The notes: generated by a model not told the origin, from the sequence alone. 12,513 bases of DNA from Lentisphaerota bacterium (GCA_016199105.1 JACQHI010000103.1:1-12513), one strand, 5' to 3'. Shown: positions 1 to 6,738, counted from the first letter of the stretch. Numbers and translations are program-made.

Positions 1-1590
1 GTCCACGTCGGCGTCGGTCATGATGATGATGCGGTGATAACGGAGCTTGGCGATGTCGAACTCGTCGCGGCCGATGCCGGCCCCGATCGCGGTGACCAGC
101 GTCCGGATTTCGTTGTTGTTGAGGATCTTGTCCAAACGGGCTTTTTCGACGTTCAGGACCTTGCCGCGCAGCGGAAGGACGGCTTGGAATTCGCGGTTGC
201 GGCCCTGCTTGGCCGAGCCGCCGGCGCTGTCGCCCTCGACCAGGTACAGTTCGCAATGTTCCGGATCGCGCTCGGAGCAGTCCGCCAGCTTGCCGGGCAG
301 GGAGGCGCTGTCCAGCGCGCTCTTGCGGCGGGTCAGGTCGCGGGCCTTGCGGGCGGCGACGCGCGCCCGGGCGGCCAGCAGGCCTTTTTCCACGATGCGC
401 TTCGCCACGGAGGGATGTTCCTCGAAGAAGGTGCCGAGTTCGTCGTTGACCACGGATTCCACGATGCCCTGGACCTCGCTGTTGCCCAGCTTGGTCTTGG
501 TCTGCCCCTCGAACTGGGGATTCGGAATCTTGATGCTGATGATGGCCGTCAGCCCTTCGCGCACGTCATCGCCGCCCATGGCCTCGTTCTCGTCCTTGAT
601 GAGCTTGTTGGCCCGGGCGTAGTTGTTGATCGTGCGGGTCAGCGCGGAGCGGAACCCGCTCAGGTGCGTGCCCCCCTCGACGGTGTTGATGTTGTTCACG
701 TAGGACAGCGTGGATTCCGTGTAGGCCTCCGTGTATTGCACGGCGACCTCCACGGTGACATCGTCCTTCTCCTTGGAAAAGAAGACGACCTTGGGGTGCA
801 GGGGATTCTTGTTGCGGTTCAGGTGCTCCACGAATTCCGCGATGCCGCCCTTGAACTTGAACAGCTCCTCGCGGGGCGGTTGCTCCTGCGAAAAAAGAAT
901 TTCCACGCCCTTGTTCAGAAACGCCAGCTCGCGCAGACGGTTCGCCAGGATGTCCCACTCGAACTGGGTCGTGGTGAAGATGCCGGCGTCCGGGAAGAAG
1001 GTCACCTTGGTGCCGGAGCCCTTGGTCTTGCCGATCTTTTTCAGCTCCGAGGCGGTGTTGCCCTTCTCGTAGCGCTGGTGATACACGACACCGTCGCGGC
1101 GCACCTCGACCTCCAGCCATTCGCTGAGCGCGTTGACGCACGACACGCCCACCCCGTGCAGGCCGCCGGACACCTTGTAGCTCTTGTGATCGAACTTGCC
1201 GCCCGCGTGCAGGGTCGTGAGCACCACTTCCAGCGCCGGCTTGTTTTCCGAGGCCATCATGTCCACGGGGATGCCGCGCCCGTTGTCGTTGACGGTGACG
1301 GACCCGTCGGAATTGATCCGGACCTGGACGGCCGTGCAGTACCCGGCGAGCGCCTCGTCAATGCTGTTGTCCACGACCTCGAAAACGCAGTGGTGCAGAC
1401 CGCGGACGGCGGTGTCGCCGATATACATCGCCGGTCGCCGGCGGACCGCCTCCATGCCCTCCAAAACGGTGATCGTGGTGGCGTCGTATTTCGCGGCGGC
1501 TTCGGCGTTTCCGGCGGGCCCCGGCGTGGCGGAATCGGTTGCGGACAGCGGCTCCTGGACTTTATCTTCGGGCAAGGATGTGTTGGACAT
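1..1590 (-). CDS. gyrB: DNA gyrase subunit B, N-terminal 530 residues (runs off window)
   Basis: ATPase subunit of DNA gyrase, which with GyrA introduces negative supercoils. The frame is open from ATG at 1590 to the window edge, so the last part of the Toprim domain and the C-terminal domain (roughly 270 residues, by comparison with the 804-residue E. coli protein) lie outside. Visible motifs: GHKL ATPase site with E71, N75 (EVVDNSIDEA) and D102 (DNGRGIP); ATP-lid glycines in GGLHGVGVS; the QTK loop (Q363-K365); Toprim motif EGDSAGG at 452-458 and metal-binding DxD at 526-530 (TDADVD). About 35 acidic, poorly conserved residues precede the usual start of the ATPase domain. A purine-rich AAGGGGG lies 15 nt before the ATG, an unusually long spacing. 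EGDSAGG and QTK are shared by ParE, so topoisomerase IV cannot be fully excluded, but the overall match is to GyrB. Confidence 0.96.
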   Translation of the reverse strand, partial: MSNTSLPEDKVQEPLSATDSATPGPAGNAEAAAKYDATTITVLEGMEAVRRRPAMYIGDTAVRGLHHCVFEVVDNSIDEALAGYCTAVQVRINSDGSVTVNDNGRGIPVDMMASENKPALEVVLTTLHAGGKFDHKSYKVSGGLHGVGVSCVNALSEWLEVEVRRDGVVYHQRYEKGNTASELKKIGKTKGSGTKVTFFPDAGIFTTTQFEWDILANRLRELAFLNKGVEILFSQEQPPREELFKFKGGIAEFVEHLNRNKNPLHPKVVFFSKEKDDVTVEVAVQYTEAYTESTLSYVNNINTVEGGTHLSGFRSALTRTINNYARANKLIKDENEAMGGDDVREGLTAIISIKIPNPQFEGQTKTKLGNSEVQGIVESVVNDELGTFFEEHPSVAKRIVEKGLLAARARVAARKARDLTRRKSALDSASLPGKLADCSERDPEHCELYLVEGDSAGGSAKQGRNREFQAVLPLRGKVLNVEKARLDKILNNNEIRTLVTAIGAGIGRDEFDIAKLRYHRIIIMTDADVD

Positions 1591-1626
1591 AAAAAGGCTT
1601 TGGTTCCCCCTTAAAAATTAAGCGAC

Positions 1627-1655
1627 ATTCTACAGCAAGAGCGCCGTAACTTCAA
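1627..1655 (-). promoter_or_regulatory. Sigma70-type promoter of gyrB
   Basis: On the minus strand a -35 box TTGAAG (1655-1650) is separated by 17 bp from a -10 box TAGAAT (1632-1627), which matches the consensus at five of six positions. Transcription would start near 1620, giving a leader of about 30 nt before the gyrB ATG. Consensus match only. Confidence 0.6.
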
Positions 1656-1730
1656 GGGATCACGCTGAAAAAAATGCAGTATAAATCCTGGCAAATAAAA
1701 GCGACATCTTAAGACATAAAGCGTTTTGAC

Positions 1731-1745
1731 TGCGTAAATAACGCA
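1731..1745. repeat. Small perfect inverted repeat TGCGT-N5-ACGCA
   Basis: Five-bp arms TGCGT and ACGCA flank AAATA in the gene-free stretch 1591-2001, upstream of the gyrB promoter. It is AT-rich and could be a protein-binding site, but an inverted repeat this short can occur by chance. Apart from this site, the promoters and the 1875-1903 element, nothing else is recognisable in this 411-bp stretch. Confidence 0.25.
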
Positions 1746-1874
1746 ACAATGCATATCCAGGGGTTCTTTGGAAGGAAGAATGTAGAATTATGAATGCAGA
1801 AAAACACAGCTATCCCCTCCGCGCATCGCACTTCTTCATTCATCCTTTATCTTTTCCCCCTGAACCCCGACCTG

Positions 1875-1903
1875 TCCGCCATAGCTCCTTACGCGACGGC
1901 GGA
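1875..1903. repeat. REP-like palindromic element
   Basis: Arms TCCGCC (1875-1880) and GGCGGA (1898-1903) enclose a 17-nt loop beginning ATAGCTCC. It resembles degenerate dispersed elements of the form tccgccatagct...ggcgga that I recall from many environmental and PVC-type genomes; that resemblance is from memory, not a search. No transposase lies nearby. Confidence 0.4.
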
Positions 1904-1941
1904 ACTCTGAAAACTGCGCGCTGCGCTGACGCATAATCGCC

Positions 1942-1970
1942 TTGCAGGGTGCGAAATGGACCGCTATGCT
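1942..1970 (+). promoter_or_regulatory. Candidate promoter of the proline-rich protein gene
   Basis: TTGCAG (1942-1947) and TATGCT (1965-1970) are 17 bp apart. The predicted transcript would begin near 1977, about 25 nt before the ATG at 2002. This also argues against the in-frame TTG at 1942 as the start, since it would lie inside the -35 box. Confidence 0.45.
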
Positions 1971-1983
1971 ACTCGCTCAATCC

Positions 1984-1993
1984 AAAGGAAAGG
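1984..1993 (+). promoter_or_regulatory. Ribosome binding site fixing the start at 2002
   Basis: AAAGGAAAGG lies 8 nt before the ATG at 2002. Neither of the in-frame upstream alternatives has a comparable site, so this decides the start. Confidence 0.6.
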
Positions 1994-2001
1994 TTCGCGC
2001 C

Positions 2002-2505
2002 ATGTCCGATCGCATCAACCCGCTTCCGCCTCCCGATTACACGCCGGATTACACCCATCGCGTGAAGCCCACCGACCGTGACAGCGGCCGCGGTTCGGAT
2101 AATTTCCGGGAAAACCTTGAGGAAAAGGAAAAAGAAGAGGAAGAGCAGAAGGCCAAGGAAGACGAGTACCAGCAGGCCAAGGCCCCCGAGCCCCTCCTGA
2201 TCGAGGACTCCGTAACGCTCAGCCTGAAAGTCAGCGAGGCACTGAAGGAACAAACGCCGATTTCCGAATCCCCTGCGCCCGGACGCGATAACCCCGCCGA
2301 ACCCGTGCCGCCGCCCGCCGAGGTCGCGCCGCCGCCCAACGCGCCGGTTGAATCGGCTCCAACGGAAACGTCTTCCGTTGACACGACCGCGGCTGAACCC
2401 GGCAAACCCGCCGAACCGGCAACCGCGCCGCCGCCGGAAAAGAACCCGGAACCCGAACCGCCCGCCCCTCCGAAGCCGCCCGGCCACATCAACGTGGTGG
2501 CGTGA
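2002..2505 (+). CDS. Hypothetical acidic, proline-rich, probably disordered protein
   Basis: A 167-residue protein that I do not recognise. The start at 2002 is chosen from the ribosome binding site and promoter just upstream. The sequence has three parts: a polar N-terminus with PPPDYTPDYTHRVKP; a highly charged stretch at about 35-55 rich in Glu and Lys, likely a short coiled coil or single helix; and a C-terminal half dominated by Pro, Ala and Glu with PPP and EPEPP runs. There is no signal peptide, transmembrane segment or cysteine pair. Low-complexity composition makes homology unreliable. The ordered segment LLIEDSVTLSLKVSEAL (about 70-90) is the best candidate for a conserved interaction helix. 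It converges on the PIN gene with a 13-nt gap. It is probably a real gene because it has a promoter, ribosome binding site and clean frame. Confidence 0.7.
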   Translation: MSDRINPLPPPDYTPDYTHRVKPTDRDSGRGSDNFRENLEEKEKEEEEQKAKEDEYQQAKAPEPLLIEDSVTLSLKVSEALKEQTPISESPAPGRDNPAEPVPPPAEVAPPPNAPVESAPTETSSVDTTAAEPGKPAEPATAPPPEKNPEPEPPAPPKPPGHINVVA

Positions 2506-2518
2506 GGTTTTGGCGTTT

Positions 2519-2932
2519 CTATTCCGGGAGGCTGGCGAGCAACTCGTCGGGGCCAAGAACCTTCAGGGACGCAAAGCGGAAGTCCGGTTGATTCCGCGTC
2601 ACAATGGCTTCGGCCCTTGCCAACCTACCGGCCTGATCGAGCACCGCATCCTCGAAGTCCGTGATTTTACTTCTGATCGCTTCTTCCAGGACTGCACGAT
2701 TGACAGGCGCAACCTCGAATAATTCCAGCATCTTTTGCACGGCCAGGCGGGCCGCGGGGCGAGGCATGGCCTGAGTCAGGAGGTAATCGATTGTCGTGAT
2801 GGTGGTTGCGCACAAAAGTCCTTCGATTCGCGAATGTTCGACCAGGGCAAACACCTCGGCCGAAGCCGCCGCGAACGGGCGCCGCGCGAGGAGCACGTCA
2901 AGAACGACATTGGTATCCACCAGGACCCTCAC
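2519..2932 (-). CDS. PIN-domain ribonuclease, toxin of a VapBC-like pair
   Basis: A 137-residue single PIN domain of the PIN_3 / VapC-like type, expected to be a metal-dependent ribonuclease toxin. Visible acidic residues: D6 in the N-terminal VLVDTNVVLD strand; D49 where many relatives have Glu; D92, E94 and D95 in TDFEDAV; then the TRN-x-x-DF motif with T112-N114 and D117. The length fits the family. The start is GTG, and its last two bases overlap the TGA of the upstream antitoxin (GTGA), so translation is probably coupled. There is no independent ribosome binding site, consistent with coupling. Cellular target unknown. Nuclease fold assignment is secure; toxin role is inferred from the neighbour. 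Confidence 0.88.
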   Translation of the reverse strand: MRVLVDTNVVLDVLLARRPFAAASAEVFALVEHSRIEGLLCATTITTIDYLLTQAMPRPAARLAVQKMLELFEVAPVNRAVLEEAIRSKITDFEDAVLDQAGRLARAEAIVTRNQPDFRFASLKVLGPDELLASLPE

Positions 2933-3168
2933 AAATATTTCTCCCGCAGATGCTTCCGGTAGTCCGATTTCGGAATCCCGCGAGCCTTCAGAATTCCGAT
3001 GAGCGAAGCCGTAATGGGGGGGAGTTTCGATTGCGCCCGCCGTCCCGACGCCAGGGAATCGAAGAACTCGCCGACGATTTGCGAAACCGACTTGCCCCGG
3101 CGTCCCGCTTCCGTCTTGGCCGTTCGGACCAGCTCCGAGTCCATTCGCAGTGTAAGTTTTGTATTCAT
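2929..3168 (-). CDS. DUF6364-like / ribbon-helix-helix-type antitoxin
   Basis: A 79-residue protein starting MNTKLTLRMD, which has the look of an N-terminal beta-strand used for DNA contact in ribbon-helix-helix repressors. Two helices follow (SELVRTAKTEAGRRGKSVSQ, then IVGEFFDSL). The C-terminal half, with LPPITASLIGIL and a Lys/Arg-rich end, would be the toxin-binding part. This layout matches the DUF6364 family of antitoxins. It precedes the PIN toxin and overlaps it by 4 bp. The ATG at 3168 is preferred over in-frame codons further upstream because a promoter ends only about 8 bp before it. There is no Shine-Dalgarno sequence, so the mRNA may be leaderless. It probably represses its own promoter. 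Confidence 0.8.
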   Translation of the reverse strand: MNTKLTLRMDSELVRTAKTEAGRRGKSVSQIVGEFFDSLASGRRAQSKLPPITASLIGILKARGIPKSDYRKHLREKYL

Positions 3169-3175
3169 GCCGTAC

Positions 3176-3204
3176 AATTTATCTTGATGTGTACGTCTTG
3201 TCAA
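3176..3204 (-). promoter_or_regulatory. Promoter of the antitoxin-toxin operon
   Basis: A perfect -35 TTGACA (3204-3199) lies 17 bp from a -10 TAAATT (3181-3176, four of six). The predicted start is within a base or two of the antitoxin ATG at 3168. GTAC occurs at 3172-3175 and again at 3191-3194, symmetrically placed around the spacer, and could be half-sites for the antitoxin. The operator idea is inference. Confidence 0.6.
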
Positions 3205-3223
3205 TAGTGAATCGCAGAATGGG

Positions 3224-3306
3224 CGTAAGGGGCCAGTGGCGTAGGGAATGTCAGCCAAGAATGGCCGACTTACGCTTTTGAACCCTTCGGTCACTGGCCC
3301 CTTGCG
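3224..3306. repeat. Long inverted repeat, 15-bp arms
   Basis: The left arm CGTAAGGGGCCAGTG (3224-3238) and right arm CACTGGCCCCTTGCG (3292-3306) pair at 14 of 15 positions, the exception being a G-T wobble on one strand. The 53-nt interior has its own GTCAGCC/GGCCGAC near-palindrome and GCGTA/TACGC outer pair, so the whole can form a nested hairpin. It lies just upstream of the antitoxin promoter. It could be a miniature element or REP-like unit. Confidence 0.7.
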
Positions 3307-3348
3307 TATGGGCAGGGCGGTTTTGGCCTGCTCCGCCGACGCCGTCCG

Positions 3349-3364
3349 ACCATATCAATATGGT
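3349..3364. repeat. Perfect palindrome ACCATAT-CA-ATATGGT
   Basis: Seven-bp arms are separated by two bases. A loop this short fits a dimeric protein-binding site better than an RNA hairpin. No gene start is adjacent. Confidence 0.55.
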
Positions 3365-3450
3365 GGCGTGACGGGTCAGGGAAATAGGCTGTAGGCTGTT
3401 AGCCCGACTTCTTAGGAAGGCACTCTGATTTTGCCTGTTGTTTTCTCTTC

Positions 3451-3493
3451 CGACCCCAAAGGGGTCGCACTCGTCAGCCCCGGGTGAAACCCG
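3451..3493. repeat. Two adjacent short hairpins in the palindrome cluster
   Basis: CGACCCC-AAA-GGGGTCG (3451-3467, 7-bp arms) is followed 14 bp later by CGGGT-GAA-ACCCG (3481-3493, 5-bp arms). Both have purine-rich three-base loops. The pairing of a cgacccc..ggggtcg hairpin with cccgggtgaaacccg resembles dispersed repeats I recall from environmental bacterial genomes; not searched here. Confidence 0.6.
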
Positions 3494-3525
3494 TGGGTTG
3501 GGTTGTTCCCCAATATCATCAAAAT

Positions 3526-3553
3526 GGTCCCATTCGGAGATGGGACCTACGAC
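3526..3553. repeat. Dispersed palindromic element, short copy
   Basis: GGTCCCAT (3526-3533) and ATGGGACC (3540-3547) form an 8-bp stem with loop TCGGAG, followed by TACGAC. Its reverse complement recurs at 10089-10150: 18 bp GTCGTAGGTCCCATCTCC and 10 bp GAATGGGACC are identical there, separated by a 34-bp insertion. The two copies are in opposite orientation. Confidence 0.75.
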
Positions 3554-3623
3554 TGATCGCTTTTCACTGCCCGGCAGGGGAGTTGTCACGCCGCAGCGAA
3601 TCAGTCCGGGATACGTGTCGAGC

Positions 3624-4211
3624 CTAAGAGGGCTCTCCACCTGAAATCTTTGAACGTATTGAGGCTATCTTGGCAATCCGCGCTTCGGCCTGCTGTTTGT
3701 CGTAAGCCAGGGTGCTTAGAAACCAAGATACGTCTTCGACCAGATTGTGCGAAGCCAGAATGGCAGCAGCCTCAAGGTCAGGTCCCAGCAACTGGAAATT
3801 TATCATTATCCGGCAAAGCGCACGAGACACCAGTTCAACCGCGCTCTTGGGCCATCTGGCGACAATCTTGGTCACGACTTGCGAAATCAAGCATCGGTCA
3901 CTTGAATGCAATGCACGATTGACAACCTGGGCTGCATCTGGCCCCAAAGAAACGAACAAATCGATGGTCGGGGATGCAATAGGCCAATCCGGCTGACGTG
4001 TCCACTTGATCAGGTGAGATAGGAGAGGCTCGATCGCCGGATATCCCAATTCACGCAGTTGCTTGATGCTCTCCGTATCGTTCGGATCCTGAGGCAATAA
4101 CCGCTTCAGTTCTCGTGATATCCGTTTTCTGTCTACGATATACACATCTTCCTCACTTGCCATGATATTAGCCAACACTTCCATCGGCAGGATATGATGC
4201 CGCCGCGACAC
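3624..4211 (-). CDS. DUF5071-like protein
   Basis: Up to 195 residues. The block from about residue 37 (LLPQDPNDTESIKQLRELGY ... WTRQPDWPIASP) matches what I know of DUF5071: a leucine-rich helical repeat-like domain with a conserved tryptophan pair around 'D/PDWPIA'. Helices rich in Ala, Leu and Val continue to the end, with no membrane segment and no catalytic motif. Biochemical role unknown. The start is uncertain: GTG at 4211, ATG at 4184 and ATG at 4160 are all in frame and none has a good ribosome binding site; the domain begins after all three. The gene follows the alpha-galactosidase by 36 bp at most and may be cotranscribed. By eye its base composition is nearer 50% GC than its GC-rich neighbours, which suggests later acquisition. 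Confidence 0.72.
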   Translation of the reverse strand: MSRRHHILPMEVLANIMASEEDVYIVDRKRISRELKRLLPQDPNDTESIKQLRELGYPAIEPLLSHLIKWTRQPDWPIASPTIDLFVSLGPDAAQVVNRALHSSDRCLISQVVTKIVARWPKSAVELVSRALCRIMINFQLLGPDLEAAAILASHNLVEDVSWFLSTLAYDKQQAEARIAKIASIRSKISGGEPS

Positions 4212-4247
4212 AAGAAAATCTTTTTTCGCTCGCGTTTTCGCCGCCGT

Positions 4248-6425
4248 TCACCGCTTCCGCAGAATGACCGCCATGCCCCGGAATTCGCCGCCGCTGGGAA
4301 TGCGCAGCGTGCCGTCGCGGACCGACGGCGCCGCGCGGCCCGACGTGAGCGCGCCATCCGGCGTCCACGTGGCTTGCGTGGGGGGAAGCGGAATCTCGAG
4401 AAGCTTCGGGAACGGCTTGGCGAAGGTGTGGGCCACGACCAGCGCGCTCGATTCGTCGTCCGACAACCGGCACACGGCCTGCCAGCCTTTCGGATGCCGG
4501 TAACTCGTGACCGTCGGCCCGAGCCGCCGGGACTTCCCATGCCGGATCAGCGGCGCGGCCTGGGTGTAAAGCGCCTGGGCCTTTTTCACGATCGTCCATT
4601 GGGCGTCGGTGAGATCGAACAGATCGCCGGAGAGGCACAGCCGGCCGAGGAACGCGGCGGCCAGCGAATAGACCAGGCGGTGCGCGTCGTCGTAGGGACG
4701 AAGAACCGCCCAGATCTGGCTCTGGCAGGGCAGGATATGCCGCTGGACGTTGGCGGCGATGATCGGGATTTCCAGGCATTCGTGCGCGTCCGAGAAGGAC
4801 GCCATCGAGCCGAGTTCCACCATGGACGGCTCGAGGCGGTGCCCGCCGGAGGAGCAGACCTCGATGACCAGGTTCGGCAAGGCCTCCCGCATTTTCCGGA
4901 AAAACCCCCGTACGCCTTCGAGATGCTGGCGCAGCGTTTCGCCCTGGGATTCCGTGCCGTCGGCGCCGATGCCGAGGGTCTCGTTGTAGTCCACCTTGAC
5001 ATAGCCGAACCCGCCGGACTTGAGCTGGTCGATGACTTTCCCGGTGAGGTAATCGATCACCCATGGATCGCGGAAGTCCCAGAAGCGGCGTTCGCCCACT
5101 TGAATCGGCAGGCCGTTCCGTTGAAGCAGATGGTCGGTCCGGTTCCAGGCGTCGGACAACGGGCCGAGGGTTTCCAGCTCGAACCAGAGCCCCGGGATCA
5201 GGCCCTCCGCGCGGATGGCATCGGCCGCGGCTTTCAGTCCGTGGGGAAAGAGGCGGGCGTTGGGCGTCCAGTCGCCGTGGCAATTGCCCCAGTAGGCGCC
5301 TTCCTGTTCGGGCACATACCAGCCCGAATCGATGACGAGATAGCGGACGCCGGTATCCTTGAGTCGCCGGGCCAGTCGTACCAAGCCGAGGTGAGAGGGC
5401 TTGCCCCAACTCGTGCACCATTCGTTGCACACGACGGGCAAATCTTTTTCCACGGCGGGAAGCTGCTTCAGCGGCCGTTCCTGGAGGCGGGTCAGCGCAT
5501 GGCAGAGGTCGTCCATATCGCCTTCCACGGCCGACACGATGGCCCGGGGGGCGGTGAACGTTTCGCCGGGCTGAACGGTTTTCTTCCAGTGCCCCAGTTC
5601 ATGGTCCGCCAGGCCGCCCGAGAGATTGACGTTGTCGTCGAAGCGGTGGATCTCCATCTGCCAGGAGCCGGCGCAGGCCAGTTGGGCGCCCCAGAAGACG
5701 CGGGCCTCGCGGTCCTCGATGGCGGAGAAGGGAAAGAAGCCGCGCACGGGCATGCTGCCCACCTGGCCGAACCGTTCCGCGACGCCCAACGCCGCCCAGG
5801 ACCGTTCGAGATGGAGGGTTTCCAGCGGCAGGCTCTCCAGACGGCCTTCGCTGCTCCAGAAGCTGCGGGCGCGGTGCAGGATCAGGCGGTCCGGCGCATC
5901 ATCGGCGGCGAACGGCGAAATGCGGCCCAAGGCGAAACTGCTCAGCAATTCGAGCGTCACGGGCGCGCCGGTCGGATTCTCGAAGACCGTCTCGACTTCG
6001 ACGGCCGGGTCGTCGGCCCGCCAGGACACACCATGCCGCCAGCGGTAGCCTTCGTCGCTGGCCAGGTGCGTGATCACGCGTGTCGTGGCGCCGTCCTTCA
6101 GCACCTCCTGCCGGGCGTATCGCGCCGGATGGGGGGAGGGGTGGGCGTGCAGGGAGCGGCCCTGGCTGAAGCCTGAGGAATACGGGTGATGCTCCAGCTT
6201 GCAATGAATGAGCGGGTCCACGTGCGATTGGCCGTAATACAGCCAGTTGTTCTGTTTGACGCCGGCGTATTCCGGGGTGTCGTCCAGCAGACCGCGATGC
6301 GGCACCCGGCGGCCGACCGCCGCGGTGGGCAGCAGGGAAAACGACACCAGCCGGGTGGCTTCGTCCCAGTGGTAAAACAGGGTCAGCGGGCCGAGCGTGA
6401 ATGACGACAGTTCCGTGATGGGCAT
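4248..6425 (-). CDS. Alpha-galactosidase, glycoside hydrolase family 36
   Basis: A 725-residue GH36 enzyme expected to release terminal alpha-1,6-galactose from oligosaccharides such as raffinose or melibiose by a retaining mechanism. An N-terminal beta-sandwich (about 1-320; WLYYGQSHVDP, HHPYSSGFSQGRS) precedes the TIM barrel (about 325-630; NEWCTSWG, LVIDSGWY, GLWFELETLG). The likely nucleophile is D479 in YVKVDYNE and the acid/base is D546 in SFSDAHE, 67 residues apart as expected. CSSGGHR precedes the second, and a C-terminal beta-domain ends the protein. The ATG at 6425 is chosen because AAAGGAG sits 8 nt before it; a longer in-frame extension would read through palindromic repeats. There is no signal peptide, so the enzyme is probably cytoplasmic and needs imported sugar. 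No transporter is in the window. Galactosyltransferase or other GH36 specificity cannot be excluded. Confidence 0.93.
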   Translation of the reverse strand: MPITELSSFTLGPLTLFYHWDEATRLVSFSLLPTAAVGRRVPHRGLLDDTPEYAGVKQNNWLYYGQSHVDPLIHCKLEHHPYSSGFSQGRSLHAHPSPHPARYARQEVLKDGATTRVITHLASDEGYRWRHGVSWRADDPAVEVETVFENPTGAPVTLELLSSFALGRISPFAADDAPDRLILHRARSFWSSEGRLESLPLETLHLERSWAALGVAERFGQVGSMPVRGFFPFSAIEDREARVFWGAQLACAGSWQMEIHRFDDNVNLSGGLADHELGHWKKTVQPGETFTAPRAIVSAVEGDMDDLCHALTRLQERPLKQLPAVEKDLPVVCNEWCTSWGKPSHLGLVRLARRLKDTGVRYLVIDSGWYVPEQEGAYWGNCHGDWTPNARLFPHGLKAAADAIRAEGLIPGLWFELETLGPLSDAWNRTDHLLQRNGLPIQVGERRFWDFRDPWVIDYLTGKVIDQLKSGGFGYVKVDYNETLGIGADGTESQGETLRQHLEGVRGFFRKMREALPNLVIEVCSSGGHRLEPSMVELGSMASFSDAHECLEIPIIAANVQRHILPCQSQIWAVLRPYDDAHRLVYSLAAAFLGRLCLSGDLFDLTDAQWTIVKKAQALYTQAAPLIRHGKSRRLGPTVTSYRHPKGWQAVCRLSDDESSALVVAHTFAKPFPKLLEIPLPPTQATWTPDGALTSGRAAPSVRDGTLRIPSGGEFRGMAVILRKR

Positions 6426-6433
6426 GGGGCATG

Positions 6434-6440
6434 CTCCTTT
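6434..6440 (-). promoter_or_regulatory. Ribosome binding site fixing the alpha-galactosidase start
   Basis: AAAGGAG on the minus strand lies 8 nt before the ATG at 6425. A nearer ATG at 6432 is out of frame. This settles the start against the 65-residue longer reading. Confidence 0.75.
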
Positions 6441-6501
6441 AGTGGTTGTGGCGATGGGAACCTTATCCGGAAAACATACCGGGAAAAGCGCATGTGTAGC
6501 G

Positions 6502-6519
6502 TCGGCCGTCACCGGCCGA
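6502..6519. repeat. Perfect hairpin TCGGCCG-TCAC-CGGCCGA
   Basis: Seven-bp arms with a 4-nt loop lie in the divergent spacer, 77 bp upstream of the alpha-galactosidase start. It is GC-rich and lies next to the larger element at 6536-6603, with which it may form one composite repeat. Confidence 0.65.
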
Positions 6520-6535
6520 TCTTCTCCCCTCCGGA

Positions 6536-6603
6536 TGTAGGCCGGTCCTGTGTGACCGGCGCTCCATCTTCCTTTTCCGCCGGGGGCACAGCCCCGGCCT
6601 ACA
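6536..6603. repeat. Compound palindromic repeat, 10-bp outer arms
   Basis: The outer arms TGTAGGCCGG (6536-6545) and CCGGCCTACA (6594-6603) are perfect complements. Inside are GCCGGTC-CTGTGT-GACCGGC (6541-6560) and GGGGC-ACA-GCCCC (6583-6595). One arm is therefore shared between alternative pairings, giving a clover-like fold. Such 'tgtaggccgg...' units are familiar as dispersed intergenic elements in PVC-type genomes, from memory. Confidence 0.75.
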
Positions 6604-6625
6604 TTACAAAGGCGAAACAAGACAT

Positions 6626-6680
6626 GGCCGGTATACCCGCCTGCAACGCTGAGCGTAGCACTGCGGGCAGGAAACCGGCC
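6626..6680. repeat. Second compound palindrome in the divergent spacer
   Basis: GGCCGGT (6626-6632) pairs with ACCGGCC (6674-6680). Between them, CCCGCCTGCA and TGCGGGCAG are near-complementary and GCT-G-AGC sits at the tip, giving an imperfect long hairpin. It is of the same general kind as 6536-6603 but of different sequence. Confidence 0.6.
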
Positions 6681-6738
6681 CTACTCGAAATGCGGATTCC
6701 TGTGCCGGAAGATACGGGACGATCGCCGGGGGTGTCAA

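Larger units (their letters stand above)
3169..3623. other. Gene-free stretch with a palindrome cluster
   Basis: No convincing coding frame is seen. The open frames here have no ribosome binding site and read through the hairpins. The stretch holds the antitoxin promoter and the palindromes listed separately. A further small stem GAGCC/GGCTC (3620-3635) overlaps the stop of the next minus-strand gene and might help end its transcript, although no T-run follows. Confidence 0.6.

Noticed and set aside
34..1614. Long plus-strand open frame opposite gyrB
   Set aside because: It is the antisense shadow of a GC-rich conserved gene. Its protein is repetitive in Ala, Gly, Asp and His-Val with no recognisable domain, while the opposite strand encodes clear GyrB motifs.
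3224..3553. CRISPR array or integron attC sites
   Set aside because: The palindromes differ in sequence and spacing, there are no regularly spaced identical repeats, and no cas or integrase gene is present.
3251..3640. 129-codon minus-strand frame across the palindrome cluster
   Set aside because: It has no ribosome binding site and its sequence is just the translation of the hairpin repeats. Such predicted proteins are commonly annotated from repeats but are not supported as genes.
4194..6176. 660-codon plus-strand frame opposite the alpha-galactosidase
   Set aside because: Shadow frame; the minus strand has GH36 catalytic motifs throughout.
6426..6620. 65-residue N-terminal extension of the alpha-galactosidase
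   Set aside because: It would read through two palindromic repeats, and a good AAAGGAG lies before the ATG at 6425.
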